NCBI GenBank assembly: GCA_900548535.1
Contig: URLG01000001.1
Location: 62,001 to 126,000, forward strand
From: Candidatus Segatella intestinihominis
Lineage (GTDB): Bacteria; Bacteroidota; Bacteroidia; Bacteroidales; Bacteroidaceae
DNA: 64,000 bases
Direction: 5' to 3'
The notes beneath the pieces were generated by a model that saw only the letters and a program-made list of their open reading frames with translations, was not told where the DNA came from and searched no databases. Made by a program: the position numbers and the translations under genes. Numbering within the stretch: position 1 is the first letter of the stretch; each line of letters opens with the position of its first letter. Of the stretch, positions 1-10,023 are shown one piece after another.

Positions 1-227
1 GTGGTATTCCGACTCGTGGCAGCTCCTGGTTGCCATCTCACATCGGCTACTATCTCTTTGCCATCCTTTTCTTGATGTTTGACATTGAGACCGTACTGCT
101 TTACCCATGGGCAGTCGTAGTTAAGCAGTTTGGACCAATGGCTCTCGTGAGCATTGGCTTCTTCCTGTTGGTATTGGTATTTGGCCTGGCTTACGCTTGG
201 CGGAAAGGAGCATTGGAATGGAAGTAA
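1..227 (+). CDS. nuoA: NADH-quinone oxidoreductase subunit A, 3' end (partial)
   Basis: The last 74 residues of NuoA, a small membrane subunit at the junction between the peripheral arm and the membrane arm of complex I. The open frame runs off the left edge. It reads GIPTRGSSWLPSHIGYY and then a helix with the family motif FLMFDIETVLLYPWA, where the acidic D-E pair is conserved. A second helix follows, and the C-terminus is Ala-Trp-Arg-Lys rich. An internal TTG at 30 is not the start, because conserved sequence continues upstream of it. The stop overlaps nuoB by 10 nt, so the two genes are probably translationally coupled. Confidence 0.95.
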   Translation, partial: GIPTRGSSWLPSHIGYYLFAILFLMFDIETVLLYPWAVVVKQFGPMALVSIGFFLLVLVFGLAYAWRKGALEWK

Positions 228-943
228 ACAAAAGAGCCTCTATCAAGAGTATTCCTTACGACGAGTTTAAGGACAATGAGACCCTCGAAAAGATTGCGCA
301 AGAGCTCAATGAGGGTGGTGCTAACGTGGTAGTGGGTTCGCTCGATGCCGCCATCAACTGGGGACGTAGTAACTCTCTCTGGTCATTGACCTTCGGTACC
401 TCTTGCTGTGGTATCGAGTTCATGGCTGTGGGGTGTGCTCGCTACGACTTCTCTCGTTTCGGTTTCGAGGTAACACGTAACTCTCCACGCCAAGCCGACT
501 TGATTATGTGTGCCGGTACTATTACCAATAAGATGGCACCAGTGTTTAAGCGTTTGTACGATGAAATGGCTGAGCCTAAGTATGTGGTAGCTGTTGGTGG
601 ATGCACCATCTCTGGTGGTCCGTTCAAGAAGAGCTACAACGTAGTAAGAGGTATCAGCGAGTTGGTACCAGTGGATGTTTACATCCCTGGATGTCCTCCA
701 CGCCCAGAGGCTATCCTTTATGGTATGATGCAGTTGCAGCGTAAGGTAAAGGTTGAGAAATTCTTTGGTGGTGCTAACCACAAGATGACCTCTGAGGAGA
801 AAGAGCTCTCTATGAGCAAGGGTGGTCTTCGCGGCTTGAGCAACGAGAATCTCTCTGATAGCGAGAAGCTCGGACACAAGGAGCCTATCATCGTAACTGA
901 AGTACCTGAGGACTTCGACCCTCAGAAAGGTCTAACTGATTAA
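218..943 (+). CDS. nuoB: NADH-quinone oxidoreductase subunit B
   Basis: NuoB carries the terminal 4Fe-4S cluster N2, which passes electrons to quinone at the interface with NuoD and NuoH. The four cluster cysteines are visible: the adjacent pair C63-C64 in TSCCGIEF, C129 in VGGCTISGG and C159 in IPGCPPRPEA. The ATG at 218 is chosen because AAAGGAG at 204-210 sits 7 nt upstream; an in-frame TTG at 197 would add seven residues buried in nuoA. At 241 residues it is longer than many NuoB proteins because of a charged tail of about 55 residues after the core, rich in Glu, Lys and Ser. Part of the nuo operon. Confidence 0.97.
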   Translation: MEVNKRASIKSIPYDEFKDNETLEKIAQELNEGGANVVVGSLDAAINWGRSNSLWSLTFGTSCCGIEFMAVGCARYDFSRFGFEVTRNSPRQADLIMCAGTITNKMAPVFKRLYDEMAEPKYVVAVGGCTISGGPFKKSYNVVRGISELVPVDVYIPGCPPRPEAILYGMMQLQRKVKVEKFFGGANHKMTSEEKELSMSKGGLRGLSNENLSDSEKLGHKEPIIVTEVPEDFDPQKGLTD

Positions 944-963
944 ATATAATAAGGTATAAGAAC

Positions 964-2535
964 ATGAAACTGAATAATATTGAATTGAGTTTTGATAATT
1001 TTGCCTCTGAGATGGCAAAGTTGAAGAACGAAAAGCATTTCGACTACCTTGTTACCATCATCGGTGAAGACTTCGGTGAGGAAGGTCTCGGATGTATCTA
1101 CATCTTGGAGAACACTCAGAACAATGAGCGCTGCTCAGTGAAGACCATCGCCAAGAAGGTGGATGGCTCTGATGTCATCCCTACAGTGATCAATCTCTGG
1201 AAGGTAGCTGACCTCTTGGAACGTGAGGTATTCGATTTCGTCGGCATCAAGTTCTTGGGTCACCCAGACATGCGCCGTCTTTTCCTCCGCACCGATTTCC
1301 AGGGCTATCCTCTCCGCAAGGACTTCGACATGAGCCCAGAGGCTAACAAGTTCCCTTGCACCGATGAGCCTGAGGATGACTTCACCGTAGAGTATAGCTT
1401 GAGCCAGGATGGTCACTTGGTAGCTACCCAGAAGCGTCGCTTCGACGAGGATGACTATGTAGTGAACATCGGTCCTAACCACCCATCTACCCACGGTGTG
1501 CTCCGTTTGCAGACCGTCATCGATGGCGAGACTGTGAAGCGCATCTATCCTCACCTCGGTTATATCCACCGTGGTATCGAGAAGATGTGGGAGGGTATGA
1601 CTTATCCTCAGACATTGGCTCTGACCGACCGCTTGAATTACCTCTCTGCCATGATGCATCGCCACGCTTTGGTAGGTGTAATCGAGGAGGGTATGGGTAT
1701 CGAACTTTCAGATCGTATCCACTACATCCGTACTATTATGGACGAGTTGCAGCGTATCGACTCTCACTTGTTGTATCTCGGTTGTACCGCACAGGACTTG
1801 GGTGCCTTGACTGCATTCCTCTACTGTATGCGTGATCGTGAGCATGTACTGAACGTGATGGAGGAGACTACAGGTGGTCGCTTGATCCAGAACTACTACC
1901 GCATTGGTGGTTGCCAGGCAGACATTGACCCTAACTTCGTTCAGAACGTGAAGACTCTCTGCAAGTATCTTCGTCCAATGATTCAGGAGTACCTTGATGT
2001 ATTCGGTGACAATGTGATCACTCACAACCGTCTCGAAGGTGTAGGCCCTATGAACTTGGAAGACTGTATCAATTATGCAGTGACAGGTCCTGCTGGTCGT
2101 GCTTCAGGTTGGAAGAACGATACCCGTAAGCGCCATCCATACGATATGTATGACAAGGTGGAGTGGAAGGAAATCACTCTGACAGGTTGCGACTCAATGG
2201 ATCGTTACTATGTACACATCCAGGAGTTGTATCAGAGCTTGGACATCATCGAACAGTTGATCGACAACATCCCAGAGGGTGAGTTCTACATCAAGCAGAA
2301 GCCTATTATCAAGGTTCCAGAGGGACAGTGGTACTTCTCTGTAGAGGGAGCCAGCGGCGAGTTTGGTGTATACCTAGATTCTAAGGGTGACAAGAGCCCA
2401 TATCGTATGAAGATGCGCCCAATGGGTCTTTCATTGACAGGTGCTCTCGATCCAATGCTTCGTGGACAGAAAATCGCTGACTTGATTACCACAGGTGCAG
2501 CAATTGACTTCGTAATCCCTGATATTGATAGATAA
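964..2535 (+). CDS. nuoCD: NADH-quinone oxidoreductase subunit C/D fusion
   Basis: A fused NuoC-NuoD protein of 523 residues. The N-terminal part (about 1-150) is the 30-kDa NuoC domain, ending in the motif GYPLRKDFD. The part from about 165 on is the 49-kDa NuoD domain, opening with NIGPNHPSTHGVLRL, which lines the quinone pocket next to NuoB. Fusion of C and D is known in several bacterial groups, including enterobacteria and Bacteroidetes. The gene follows nuoB by 20 nt and ends only 2 nt before nuoH. The position where nuoE, nuoF and nuoG sit in the 14-gene operon is therefore empty. Confidence 0.97.
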   Translation: MKLNNIELSFDNFASEMAKLKNEKHFDYLVTIIGEDFGEEGLGCIYILENTQNNERCSVKTIAKKVDGSDVIPTVINLWKVADLLEREVFDFVGIKFLGHPDMRRLFLRTDFQGYPLRKDFDMSPEANKFPCTDEPEDDFTVEYSLSQDGHLVATQKRRFDEDDYVVNIGPNHPSTHGVLRLQTVIDGETVKRIYPHLGYIHRGIEKMWEGMTYPQTLALTDRLNYLSAMMHRHALVGVIEEGMGIELSDRIHYIRTIMDELQRIDSHLLYLGCTAQDLGALTAFLYCMRDREHVLNVMEETTGGRLIQNYYRIGGCQADIDPNFVQNVKTLCKYLRPMIQEYLDVFGDNVITHNRLEGVGPMNLEDCINYAVTGPAGRASGWKNDTRKRHPYDMYDKVEWKEITLTGCDSMDRYYVHIQELYQSLDIIEQLIDNIPEGEFYIKQKPIIKVPEGQWYFSVEGASGEFGVYLDSKGDKSPYRMKMRPMGLSLTGALDPMLRGQKIADLITTGAAIDFVIPDIDR

Positions 2536-2537
2536 TT

Positions 2538-3623
2538 ATGTTTGATTTTAGTATAGTAACAACATTCATCGACAATCTGCTTCGCCAGACCCTGGGTTTG
2601 GGCGATTTCTTGTCGATTTTGATAGAGTGCGTGCTCGTCGGTGTCTGCATTTTGACTGCTTATGCGCTGATTGCTATCGTGCTCATCTTTATGGAGCGTA
2701 AGGTGTGTGCCTACTTCCAGTGCCGCTTGGGCCCTATGCGTGTAGGTCCTTGGGGTGTGTTCCAGGTGTTCGCCGACGTGCTCAAGATGTTGATCAAGGA
2801 GATCTTCGCTGTGGATAGAGCGGATAAGTTGCTCTATTACATGGCTCCTTTCCTCGTGATCATTGCCTCTGTGGGTACTTTCTCATTCCTGCCTTGGAAC
2901 ATGGGTGCTCACATCCTCGACTTCAACGTGGGTGTATTCCTCATCACAGCCGTAAGTTCTATCGGTGTGCTCGGTGTATTCCTCGCTGGTTGGGCATCTA
3001 ACAACAAGTATTCTGTGGTATCTGCCATGCGTGGTGCCGTACAGATGATTTCTTACGAGATGTCTCTCGGTCTTTGCTTGATTTCTGCTGTGGTACTCAC
3101 TGGTACTATGCAGGTGAGCGGTATCGTAGAGGCTCAGACTGGTGCTTGGAACTGGTTGATTATCAAGGGTCATGTGCCTGCTATCCTTGCCTTCTTGGTG
3201 TTCCTCGTAGCAGGTAATGCTGAGGCCAACCGTGGTCCTTTCGACTTGGCTGAGGCTGAGAGTGAGTTGACCGCTGGTTACCATACCGAGTATTCTGGTA
3301 TGGGCTTCGGTTTCTACTACTTGGCAGAGTACTTGAACCTCTTCGTGATTTCTGGTATCGCCTCTACCGTATTCCTCGGTGGTTGGGCTCCGTTAAACAT
3401 CGGTGTAGAGGGCTTCGACAACTTGATGAACTTGATTCCTGGTTTCATCTGGTTCTTCGGTAAGACCTTCACCGTAGTATGGCTTTTGATGTGGGTACGT
3501 TGGACATTCCCTCGTCTCCGCATAGACCAGATCTTGAAGTTGGAGTGGAAGTACTTGATGCCATTGTCATTGGTTATCTTGATCATGATGACCGTATGCG
3601 TAGCATTTGGTTTCCACGGATAA
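2538..3623 (+). CDS. nuoH: NADH-quinone oxidoreductase subunit H
   Basis: NuoH is the membrane subunit that closes the quinone chamber and links the redox arm to the proton-pumping arm. The 361 residues form about eight or nine hydrophobic helices. The early loop RLGPMRVGPWGVFQ and the acidic loop EAESELTAGYHTEYSG are family hallmarks, the latter close to the quinone headgroup. The start ATG lies 2 nt after the nuoCD stop, which implies coupled translation. Length is slightly above the common 320-350 residues because of an N-terminal hydrophobic extension. Confidence 0.96.
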   Translation: MFDFSIVTTFIDNLLRQTLGLGDFLSILIECVLVGVCILTAYALIAIVLIFMERKVCAYFQCRLGPMRVGPWGVFQVFADVLKMLIKEIFAVDRADKLLYYMAPFLVIIASVGTFSFLPWNMGAHILDFNVGVFLITAVSSIGVLGVFLAGWASNNKYSVVSAMRGAVQMISYEMSLGLCLISAVVLTGTMQVSGIVEAQTGAWNWLIIKGHVPAILAFLVFLVAGNAEANRGPFDLAEAESELTAGYHTEYSGMGFGFYYLAEYLNLFVISGIASTVFLGGWAPLNIGVEGFDNLMNLIPGFIWFFGKTFTVVWLLMWVRWTFPRLRIDQILKLEWKYLMPLSLVILIMMTVCVAFGFHG

Positions 3624-3655
3624 TTTACACATTATATATATAATATAAAGAAAGT

Positions 3656-4186
3656 ATGTCTAACAATTCATATTTCGGCGGTATTGCAGCGGGTCTCAAG
3701 ACCCTCGCTATCGGTATGAAGACTACCTGGAAGGAGTACTTCACACCTAAGAGCACAGAGCAATATCCTGAGAACCGCAAGACTACACTCCACGTGAGTC
3801 CACGTTTCCGTGGCCGCTTGGTCTTCGTTCGTGATGAGAACGAGGCTTACAAGTGTGTGGGTTGTACTTTGTGCGAGAAGTCATGCCCTAACGACACCAT
3901 CAAGATTCAGACCGAGATGGTGGAGGACCCAGAGACAGGCAAGAAGAAGCGCAAGTTGGTGGATTACCAGTACGACTTGGGCGACTGCATGTTCTGTGAG
4001 CTCTGTGTCAACGCATGTAACTTCGGCGCTATCAAGTTTGTCAACGATTTCGAGAATGCAGTCTTCGACCGCAATAAGTTGGTGATGCACCTGGACAAGG
4101 AGGTATATAAGGGCGGTAGCCTGCCAAACCTCATCGATGGTGGTGCACCATTGGAGATCGGTAAGTTTAACACCAAGACTAAGTAA
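3656..4186 (+). CDS. nuoI: NADH-quinone oxidoreductase subunit I
   Basis: NuoI is the peripheral-arm ferredoxin-like subunit that holds clusters N6a and N6b. Two classical 4Fe-4S motifs are present: CVGCTLCEKSCPND at about residues 69-82 and CMFCELCVNACNFGA at about 115-129, each C-x2-C-x2-C-x3-C. The protein has 176 residues and an amphipathic N-terminus that would lie on NuoH. If NuoEFG are really absent, this subunit and NuoB would be the main Fe-S path. An external donor, for example ferredoxin, would then dock near here; that is inference. Confidence 0.96.
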   Translation: MSNNSYFGGIAAGLKTLAIGMKTTWKEYFTPKSTEQYPENRKTTLHVSPRFRGRLVFVRDENEAYKCVGCTLCEKSCPNDTIKIQTEMVEDPETGKKKRKLVDYQYDLGDCMFCELCVNACNFGAIKFVNDFENAVFDRNKLVMHLDKEVYKGGSLPNLIDGGAPLEIGKFNTKTK

Positions 4187-4201
4187 GGAGGACTATAGAC
4201 A

Positions 4202-4729
4202 ATGATAACAGCAAATTTATTCATGTTCGTCGTCTTGGCAGTTGTCATCCTTGGCTCAGCCTTGATGTGCGTATTCACCAAGCGTATCATGAGAGCGGCA
4301 ACCTTCCTGTTGTTCGTGCTCTTCGGTGTTGCCGGCATGTTCTTCTTGCTCGACTACACATATCTTGGTGCAGCTCAGATTTCAGTTTACGCAGGTGGTA
4401 TCACCATGCTTTATGTTTTCGCCATCCAGTTGGTATCTAAGCGTACACTCCAGGGTCTCTTGGAGCACGTGAAGGGTAGCAAGGTATTGGGTCGCGCCTT
4501 GGTTTGCCTCGTAGGTTTCGTTACCTTGGCAGTCATCGTGCTCAAGAACCACTTCATTGACATGGCAGCTACTGTAGCTGACCAGGAGGTTCCTATGGAC
4601 CAGGTGGGTTCTGCACTTGTAGGTGCTGACAAGTACGGCTATGTATTGCCATTCGAGTTTATCTCAGTATTCTTGTTGGCATGTATCATTGGTGGTATCT
4701 TAATCGCAAGAAAGGAGGATAAGAAATGA
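4202..4729 (+). CDS. nuoJ: NADH-quinone oxidoreductase subunit J
   Basis: A small membrane subunit of the complex I pump, 175 residues with five predicted helices. The segment LDYTYLGAAQISVYAGGITMLYVFAI contains the conserved helix 3 with its pi-bulge region (QISVYAGGI), involved in coupling. It is followed by a longer polar loop and a final helix that ends in RKEDKK. The stop overlaps the nuoK start by 4 nt (ATGA), and a purine-rich GAAAGGAGG block just before the stop serves as the nuoK ribosome-binding site. Confidence 0.95.
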   Translation: MITANLFMFVVLAVVILGSALMCVFTKRIMRAATFLLFVLFGVAGMFFLLDYTYLGAAQISVYAGGITMLYVFAIQLVSKRTLQGLLEHVKGSKVLGRALVCLVGFVTLAVIVLKNHFIDMAATVADQEVPMDQVGSALVGADKYGYVLPFEFISVFLLACIIGGILIARKEDKK

Positions 4730-5034
4730 TTCCAGTACAATGTTTCTTCGTGCTCTCAGCACTCTTGTTCTTCATCGGAGTATATGGTTTTGTTACTCGT
4801 CGTAACCTCGTTGCCATGCTTATCTCCATCGAGTTGGTGCTGAATGCAGCCGATCTCAACTTCGCTGTGTTCAACCGCATCCTCTTCCCAGGACAGTTGG
4901 AAGGTTTCTTCTTCACATTGTTCTCCATCGGAGTGGCAGCAGCCGAGACAGCCGTAGCTTTGGCTATCATTATTAACGTTTACCGCAACTATAACAGTGA
5001 CCAGGTGAACAGTATTGAAAACATGAAATTCTAA
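4726..5034 (+). CDS. nuoK: NADH-quinone oxidoreductase subunit K
   Basis: NuoK, the MrpC-like subunit, 102 residues with three helices. The second helix carries the buried glutamate in MLISIELVLNAADLNF and the third carries the second functional acidic residue in AAAETAVALAIIINVYR; both are proton-path residues in studied homologues. It overlaps nuoJ by 4 nt and is followed by nuoL after 9 nt. Length matches the family (about 100 residues). Confidence 0.96.
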   Translation: MIPVQCFFVLSALLFFIGVYGFVTRRNLVAMLISIELVLNAADLNFAVFNRILFPGQLEGFFFTLFSIGVAAAETAVALAIIINVYRNYNSDQVNSIENMKF

Positions 5035-5043
5035 AGTAAGACA

Positions 5044-6996
5044 ATGAATTACAGTTATGCATTTTTGATACTTCTTCTCCCATTCCTGAGCTTCCTGGTT
5101 CTGGGACTTGCGGGTATGAAGATGAAAAAGCAGGTAGCAGCTATCATCGGTACCGTATTGATGGGCTGTGTGTTCGCTATGTCTGTATATACAGCTTACG
5201 AATACTTCTTTGCCGTTGGTCGTGAAGCCTCTGGCTTGTACCCAACTGTTACCGTATTTAATTTCACATGGTTGAAGTTTACCGAGTTGCTGACTTTCAA
5301 CATCGGTTTCCGCTTGAGCCCAATCTCTGTATTGATGCTCATCGTGATTACCACTGTCAGCTTCATGGTTCACATCTATAGCTTCGGTTATATGGCTGAA
5401 CGTGATGAGAACTACAAGGTAGAGGGCTATGAGAAGGGTATGCAGCGTTTCTACGCTTACCTCAGCTTGTTCACCATGTCAATGTTGGGCTTGGTAGTAG
5501 CTACCAACATCTTCCAGATGTACTTGTTCTGGGAGTTGGTGGGTGTTTGCTCATATCTGCTCATTGGTTTCTACTATCCAAAGCATGCTGCCGTACATGC
5601 CAGCAAGAAGGCGTTCATCGTAACTCGTTTCGCTGACCTCTTCTTCTTGATTGGTATCTTGTTCTACAGCTTCTACGTAGGAACCTTCAACTATGACTTG
5701 AATGCTCAGCCTGAGCTTCAGAGCTCTTTGGCAGGTGCTGCTTGGGTAATGCCTACTGCGTTGTTCTTGATGTTCATCGGTGGTGCTGGTAAGAGTGCGA
5801 TGTTCCCATTGCACATCTGGTTGCCAGATGCCATGGAGGGTCCAACTCCTGTATCTGCATTGATTCACGCTGCTACCATGGTCGTAGCCGGTGTATATCA
5901 GGTAGCCAGCCTCTTCCCAATCTGGGTGGAGTATGCTCCTAACACCTTGCACTATGTAGCTTACATCGCAGCGTTCACCGCATTCTATGCTGCAGCCGTA
6001 GCTTGCTGCCAGCGTGATATCAAGCGTGGTTTGGCATTCTCTACCATCTCTCAGATCGCTTACATGCTCGTTGCCCTCGGCGTTTGCTTCGCTGTTGACA
6101 ATCATCACGGTGGTTTGGGTTACATGGCAGGTATCTTCCACTTGTTCACCCACGCCATGTTCAAGGCTTTGTTGTTCCTCTGCTCTGGTGCCATCATCGT
6201 CATCATCGGCAGCAACTTCAAGGACTACATGGGCGGCTTGCACAAGTACATGCCTATCACCAACATCTGCTTCTTGATCGGTTGCTTGGCGATTGCAGGT
6301 ATTCCTCCATTCGCAGGCTTCTTCTCTAAGGACGAGATCATCACAGCATGCTTCCAGTTCTCTCCATTCATGGGTTACTTCATGACATTGGTAGCTGGTA
6401 TGACAGCATTCTATATGTTTCGTCTCTACTACGTTATCTTCTGGGGACAGAGCTACTACGAGCTCGATCCTGAGCATCGTCGTAAGCCACAGGAGGTACC
6501 ATTCGTGATGTGGGGTCCATTGGTATTCCTCGCAGCCATCTCTTGTGTTTGCGGTTTGATTCCATTCGGTCACTTCATCTCAGCTACAGGTCAGAGCTAC
6601 GACATCCACATCGATACACAGGTGGCTTGCACCTCTATCGTAGTCGCTTTGATCGGTATCGGTTTGGCTACCTATATGTATGCTCCTAAGAAGACTCCAT
6701 TGGCAGATACCTTGGCTAAGAAGATGCCTAAGTTGCACAAGGCAGCCTTGAATCGTTTCTATATCGACGATGCTTGGCAGTTCTTCACTCACAAGATTGT
6801 CTTCGGTTTGTTCTCAAAGCCTATCGCATGGTTCGACCGTCGCGTGATCGATGGCACCTTCAACTTCATGGCTTGGAGCGCACAGGAGGCAGGCGAGACT
6901 ATCCGTCCATGGCAGAGCGGCGACGTACGCAGCTATGCTATTTGGTTCCTCACGGGTACCGTGGCATTGACACTCTGCTTGCTCGCACTTCTTTAA
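5044..6996 (+). CDS. nuoL: NADH-quinone oxidoreductase subunit L
   Basis: The distal antiporter-like proton pump of complex I, 650 residues with about 16 membrane helices. The MrpA/NuoL core includes the motif FWELVGVCSYLLIGFYY, and the half-channel region reads LHIWLPDAMEGPTPVSALIH, with conserved Lys and His residues nearby. The C-terminal part contains the long lateral helix, preceded by a loop in which the pattern FYIDDAWQFFTHK is typical of NuoL. The gene follows nuoK by 9 nt. Confidence 0.96.
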   Translation: MNYSYAFLILLLPFLSFLVLGLAGMKMKKQVAAIIGTVLMGCVFAMSVYTAYEYFFAVGREASGLYPTVTVFNFTWLKFTELLTFNIGFRLSPISVLMLIVITTVSFMVHIYSFGYMAERDENYKVEGYEKGMQRFYAYLSLFTMSMLGLVVATNIFQMYLFWELVGVCSYLLIGFYYPKHAAVHASKKAFIVTRFADLFFLIGILFYSFYVGTFNYDLNAQPELQSSLAGAAWVMPTALFLMFIGGAGKSAMFPLHIWLPDAMEGPTPVSALIHAATMVVAGVYQVASLFPIWVEYAPNTLHYVAYIAAFTAFYAAAVACCQRDIKRGLAFSTISQIAYMLVALGVCFAVDNHHGGLGYMAGIFHLFTHAMFKALLFLCSGAIIVIIGSNFKDYMGGLHKYMPITNICFLIGCLAIAGIPPFAGFFSKDEIITACFQFSPFMGYFMTLVAGMTAFYMFRLYYVIFWGQSYYELDPEHRRKPQEVPFVMWGPLVFLAAISCVCGLIPFGHFISATGQSYDIHIDTQVACTSIVVALIGIGLATYMYAPKKTPLADTLAKKMPKLHKAALNRFYIDDAWQFFTHKIVFGLFSKPIAWFDRRVIDGTFNFMAWSAQEAGETIRPWQSGDVRSYAIWFLTGTVALTLCLLALL

Positions 6997-7029
6997 TTTA
7001 AGTCTCACAATGAAATAAATAGAAAAGAA

Positions 7030-8529
7030 ATGAATTTAAGTATATTCGTCATAGTACCACTCCTGATGTTGCTCGGCCTCTGGTTGGCTCGCAACGATAA
7101 GCAGGTACGTGGTGTGATGGTAGCGGGTGCCACTGTATTGCTGGGCCTCTCCATCTATTTGGTGTTTGCATTTCTCGAAGCTCGTGAGACAATGCCAGCC
7201 GACCAAGCTCCTATGCTCTTCACTTACTGTGTGCCTTGGTTTGAGCCATTGCACATCAACTATTCACTCGGTGTGGATGGTATCTCAGTAGTGATGATTC
7301 TCTTGACTTCTGTCATCGTGTTCACTGGTACATTTGCTTCATGGCAGATGGAGCCAATGAAGAAGGAATACTTCCTCTGGTTCACCTTGTTGAGCATCGG
7401 TGTATATGGCTTCTTCATCTCTGTCGACATGTTCACCATGTTCATGTTCTATGAGGTAGCCCTCATCCCTATGTACCTCTTGATTGGTGTATGGGGTAGT
7501 GGTGCGAAGGAGTATTCAGCCATGAAGTTGACATTGATGTTGATGGGTGGTTCTGCGCTCTTGATCATCGGTATCTTGGGTATCTACTTCTACAGTGGTG
7601 CTCAGACCTTCGAGATCCTTGACATCGCTCACCATACTGGTGGTGCTCATGCCATCCCAGCTAGTGTGCAGAATGTGTTCTTCCCATTGCTCTTCATCGG
7701 TTTCGGCATCCTTGGAGCTTTGTTCCCATTCCACACATGGTCTCCTGATGGTCACGCCAGTGCGCCAACAGCCGTATCTATGTTGCACGCCGGTGTATTG
7801 ATGAAGCTCGGTGGTTACGGTTGCTTCCGTATCGCCATGTTCCTCTTGCCAGCCGCTACTCACGGATTCTGGATCAAGGTGTTCTTGGTATTGACCACCA
7901 TCTCTATCGTATATGGTGCTTTGTCAGCATGTGTACAGACCGACTTGAAGTACATCAACGCTTACTCTTCAGTATCTCACTGTGGTATGGTGCTCTTCGC
8001 TCTCTGTATGATGACTCAGACAGCAGCTACTGGTGCTATCCTCCAGATGTTGTCTCACGGTTTGATGACCGCCCTATTCTTCGCAGTCATCGGTATGATT
8101 TATCACCAGGCAGGTACACGTGACGTACGTTACTTGGGTGGTTTGATGAAGATTATCCCATTCCTCTCAGTAGGTTATGCAGTAGCTGGTTTGGCCAACC
8201 TCGGTTTGCCAGGTTTCTCAGGTTTCGTAGCCGAGATGACCATCTTCGTAGGTTCCTTCCAGAATGCAGATACCTTCCATCGTGTATGTACCATCATCGC
8301 TTGTACATCTATCGTTATCACCGCCGTATACATCTTGCGTTGCGTGGGTAAGATTTTGTACCAGAAGGTTCCAAATCCAAAGTTGGAGAAGCTTCACGAT
8401 GCTACCTGGGACGAGCGTATCGCTGTCGCAGGCTTGATCGCTTGTGTGGCAGGTCTCGGTATGTTCCCACTCTGGGCAGAGGAGATTATCATGGACGCCG
8501 TAGGTCCTATCTTTAGTGTAATCATGTAA
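7030..8529 (+). CDS. nuoM: NADH-quinone oxidoreductase subunit M
   Basis: The second antiporter-like pump, 499 residues and about 14 helices. Recognisable features are the MFMFYEVALIPMYLLIG helix with its buried glutamate and FPFHTWSPDGHASAPTAVS, the NuoM version of the discontinuous-helix motif. LPGFSGFVAEMTIF near residue 400 is also typical. It lies 33 nt after nuoL, with a short purine-rich ribosome-binding stretch (AGAAAAGAA) before the ATG. Confidence 0.96.
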   Translation: MNLSIFVIVPLLMLLGLWLARNDKQVRGVMVAGATVLLGLSIYLVFAFLEARETMPADQAPMLFTYCVPWFEPLHINYSLGVDGISVVMILLTSVIVFTGTFASWQMEPMKKEYFLWFTLLSIGVYGFFISVDMFTMFMFYEVALIPMYLLIGVWGSGAKEYSAMKLTLMLMGGSALLIIGILGIYFYSGAQTFEILDIAHHTGGAHAIPASVQNVFFPLLFIGFGILGALFPFHTWSPDGHASAPTAVSMLHAGVLMKLGGYGCFRIAMFLLPAATHGFWIKVFLVLTTISIVYGALSACVQTDLKYINAYSSVSHCGMVLFALCMMTQTAATGAILQMLSHGLMTALFFAVIGMIYHQAGTRDVRYLGGLMKIIPFLSVGYAVAGLANLGLPGFSGFVAEMTIFVGSFQNADTFHRVCTIIACTSIVITAVYILRCVGKILYQKVPNPKLEKLHDATWDERIAVAGLIACVAGLGMFPLWAEEIIMDAVGPIFSVIM

Positions 8530-8544
8530 TAAATATCAGAAGAA

Positions 8545-9996
8545 ATGAATTACAGTCAATTTTTAAATATGATTCCAGAGGCTACCTTGATGGCAGTTTT
8601 GATCATAACTTTCATTGCTGATTTCTGCAGCTCAAAGACTGCAGAACGTAAGTGGTTCAATCCTCTGGTATCCCTGTTGATGGTGGCTCACATCGTCATC
8701 AACATTTTCCCTACAGAGGCAGCTGAGGCTTTCGGTGGTATGTATGCCACTAGTCCTGCTGCTGGTGTATTGAAGACTATCTTGGCGCTCGGTACCCTCA
8801 TCGTCATCATTCAGGCGAAGGAGTGGTTGAGCCGTGAGGATACAGCCTTCAAGGAGGGTGAGTTCTATATGCTCATCATCTCTACCTTGCTGGGTATGAA
8901 CATGATGGTAAGTGCCAACCACTTCCTCTTGTTCTTCTTGGGTCTTGAGATGGCATCTGTGCCAATGGCATGCTTGGTGGCTTTCGACAAGTATCGTCAC
9001 AATTCAGCCGAGGCAGGTGCTAAGTTCATCCTCACCGCTACATTCTCTAGCGGCGTGATGATCTATGGTATCTCATTGCTCTATGCCGCCTGTGGTACAT
9101 TGTACTTCAACGACATGGCTAGCGTGATTTCAGCATCTCCATTGACCATCGCTGGTATGGTATTCTTCTTCAGTGGCTTGGGCTTCAAGATTTCCTTGGT
9201 TCCATTCCACTTCTGGACAGCCGATTCATACCAGGGTGCCCCAACTACTGTTACAGGTTACCTCTCAGTAGTATCTAAGGGCGCTGCTGCATTCACCCTC
9301 TGCGCTATCTTGATGAAGGTGTTTGCGCCAATGGTAGAGTACTGGACCGTACTTCTGTACATCGTCATCGTATTGTCTATCACCATCGCCAACTTGTTTG
9401 CGATTCGTCAGAGCGACTTGAAGCGTTTCATGGCATTCTCTTCTATCTCTCAGGCAGGTTACATCATGTTGGCAGTAGTTGGCAACTCAGCGATGAGCGT
9501 ATCAGCCTTGACCTACTATGTATTGATTTATGTAGTAGCCAACCTGAGCGTCTTCACCATTATCTCTTCTATCGAGGAGCACAATAATGGTACTGTACAG
9601 ATGGACAGCTATAATGGTCTTTACAAGACAAACCCACGTTTGGCATTCTTGATGACCTTGGCGTTGTTCTCATTGGGTGGTATTCCTCCATTCGCAGGTA
9701 TGTTCAGTAAGTTCTTCGTGTTCATGGCTGCCGTTGGTACACACGACATCCACAACACACTGGGTGCTTGGGCATACGGCGTGGTATTCATTGCCTTGGT
9801 TAACACCGTATTGAGCTTGTACTACTACTTGCTCATCGTGAAGGCGATGTTTATCAAGCACAGCGACAACCCATTGCCAACCTTCCAAAGCGCATGCTCT
9901 ACCAAGTTGGCTCTCGCTATCTGCACCGTAGGTATCGTAGCATTCGGTATCTGCTCATTTGTATACGACTGGATATCTGTTGCGGTTAACGCATAA
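8545..9996 (+). CDS. nuoN: NADH-quinone oxidoreductase subunit N
   Basis: The third antiporter-like subunit, 483 residues and about 14 helices, next to NuoK in the membrane arm. Typical motifs are [19 protein letters not shown] (buried Glu), [20 protein letters not shown] and [16 protein letters not shown]. It follows nuoM by 15 nt and is the last gene of the operon: a strong intrinsic terminator starts about 25 nt after the stop. Confidence 0.96.
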   Translation: MNYSQFLNMIPEATLMAVLIITFIADFCSSKTAERKWFNPLVSLLMVAHIVINIFPTEAAEAFGGMYATSPAAGVLKTILALGTLIVIIQAKEWLSREDTAFKEGEFYMLIISTLLGMNMMVSANHFLLFFLGLEMASVPMACLVAFDKYRHNSAEAGAKFILTATFSSGVMIYGISLLYAACGTLYFNDMASVISASPLTIAGMVFFFSGLGFKISLVPFHFWTADSYQGAPTTVTGYLSVVSKGAAAFTLCAILMKVFAPMVEYWTVLLYIVIVLSITIANLFAIRQSDLKRFMAFSSISQAGYIMLAVVGNSAMSVSALTYYVLIYVVANLSVFTIISSIEEHNNGTVQMDSYNGLYKTNPRLAFLMTLALFSLGGIPPFAGMFSKFFVFMAAVGTHDIHNTLGAWAYGVVFIALVNTVLSLYYYLLIVKAMFIKHSDNPLPTFQSACSTKLALAICTVGIVAFGICSFVYDWISVAVNA

Positions 9997-10023
9997 TCCA
10001 TCCGATATATTGATTATCATTAA

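Noticed and set aside
197..217. TTG start seven codons upstream for nuoB
   Set aside because: The ATG at 218 has AAAGGAG at the right distance, and the added residues lie inside nuoA.
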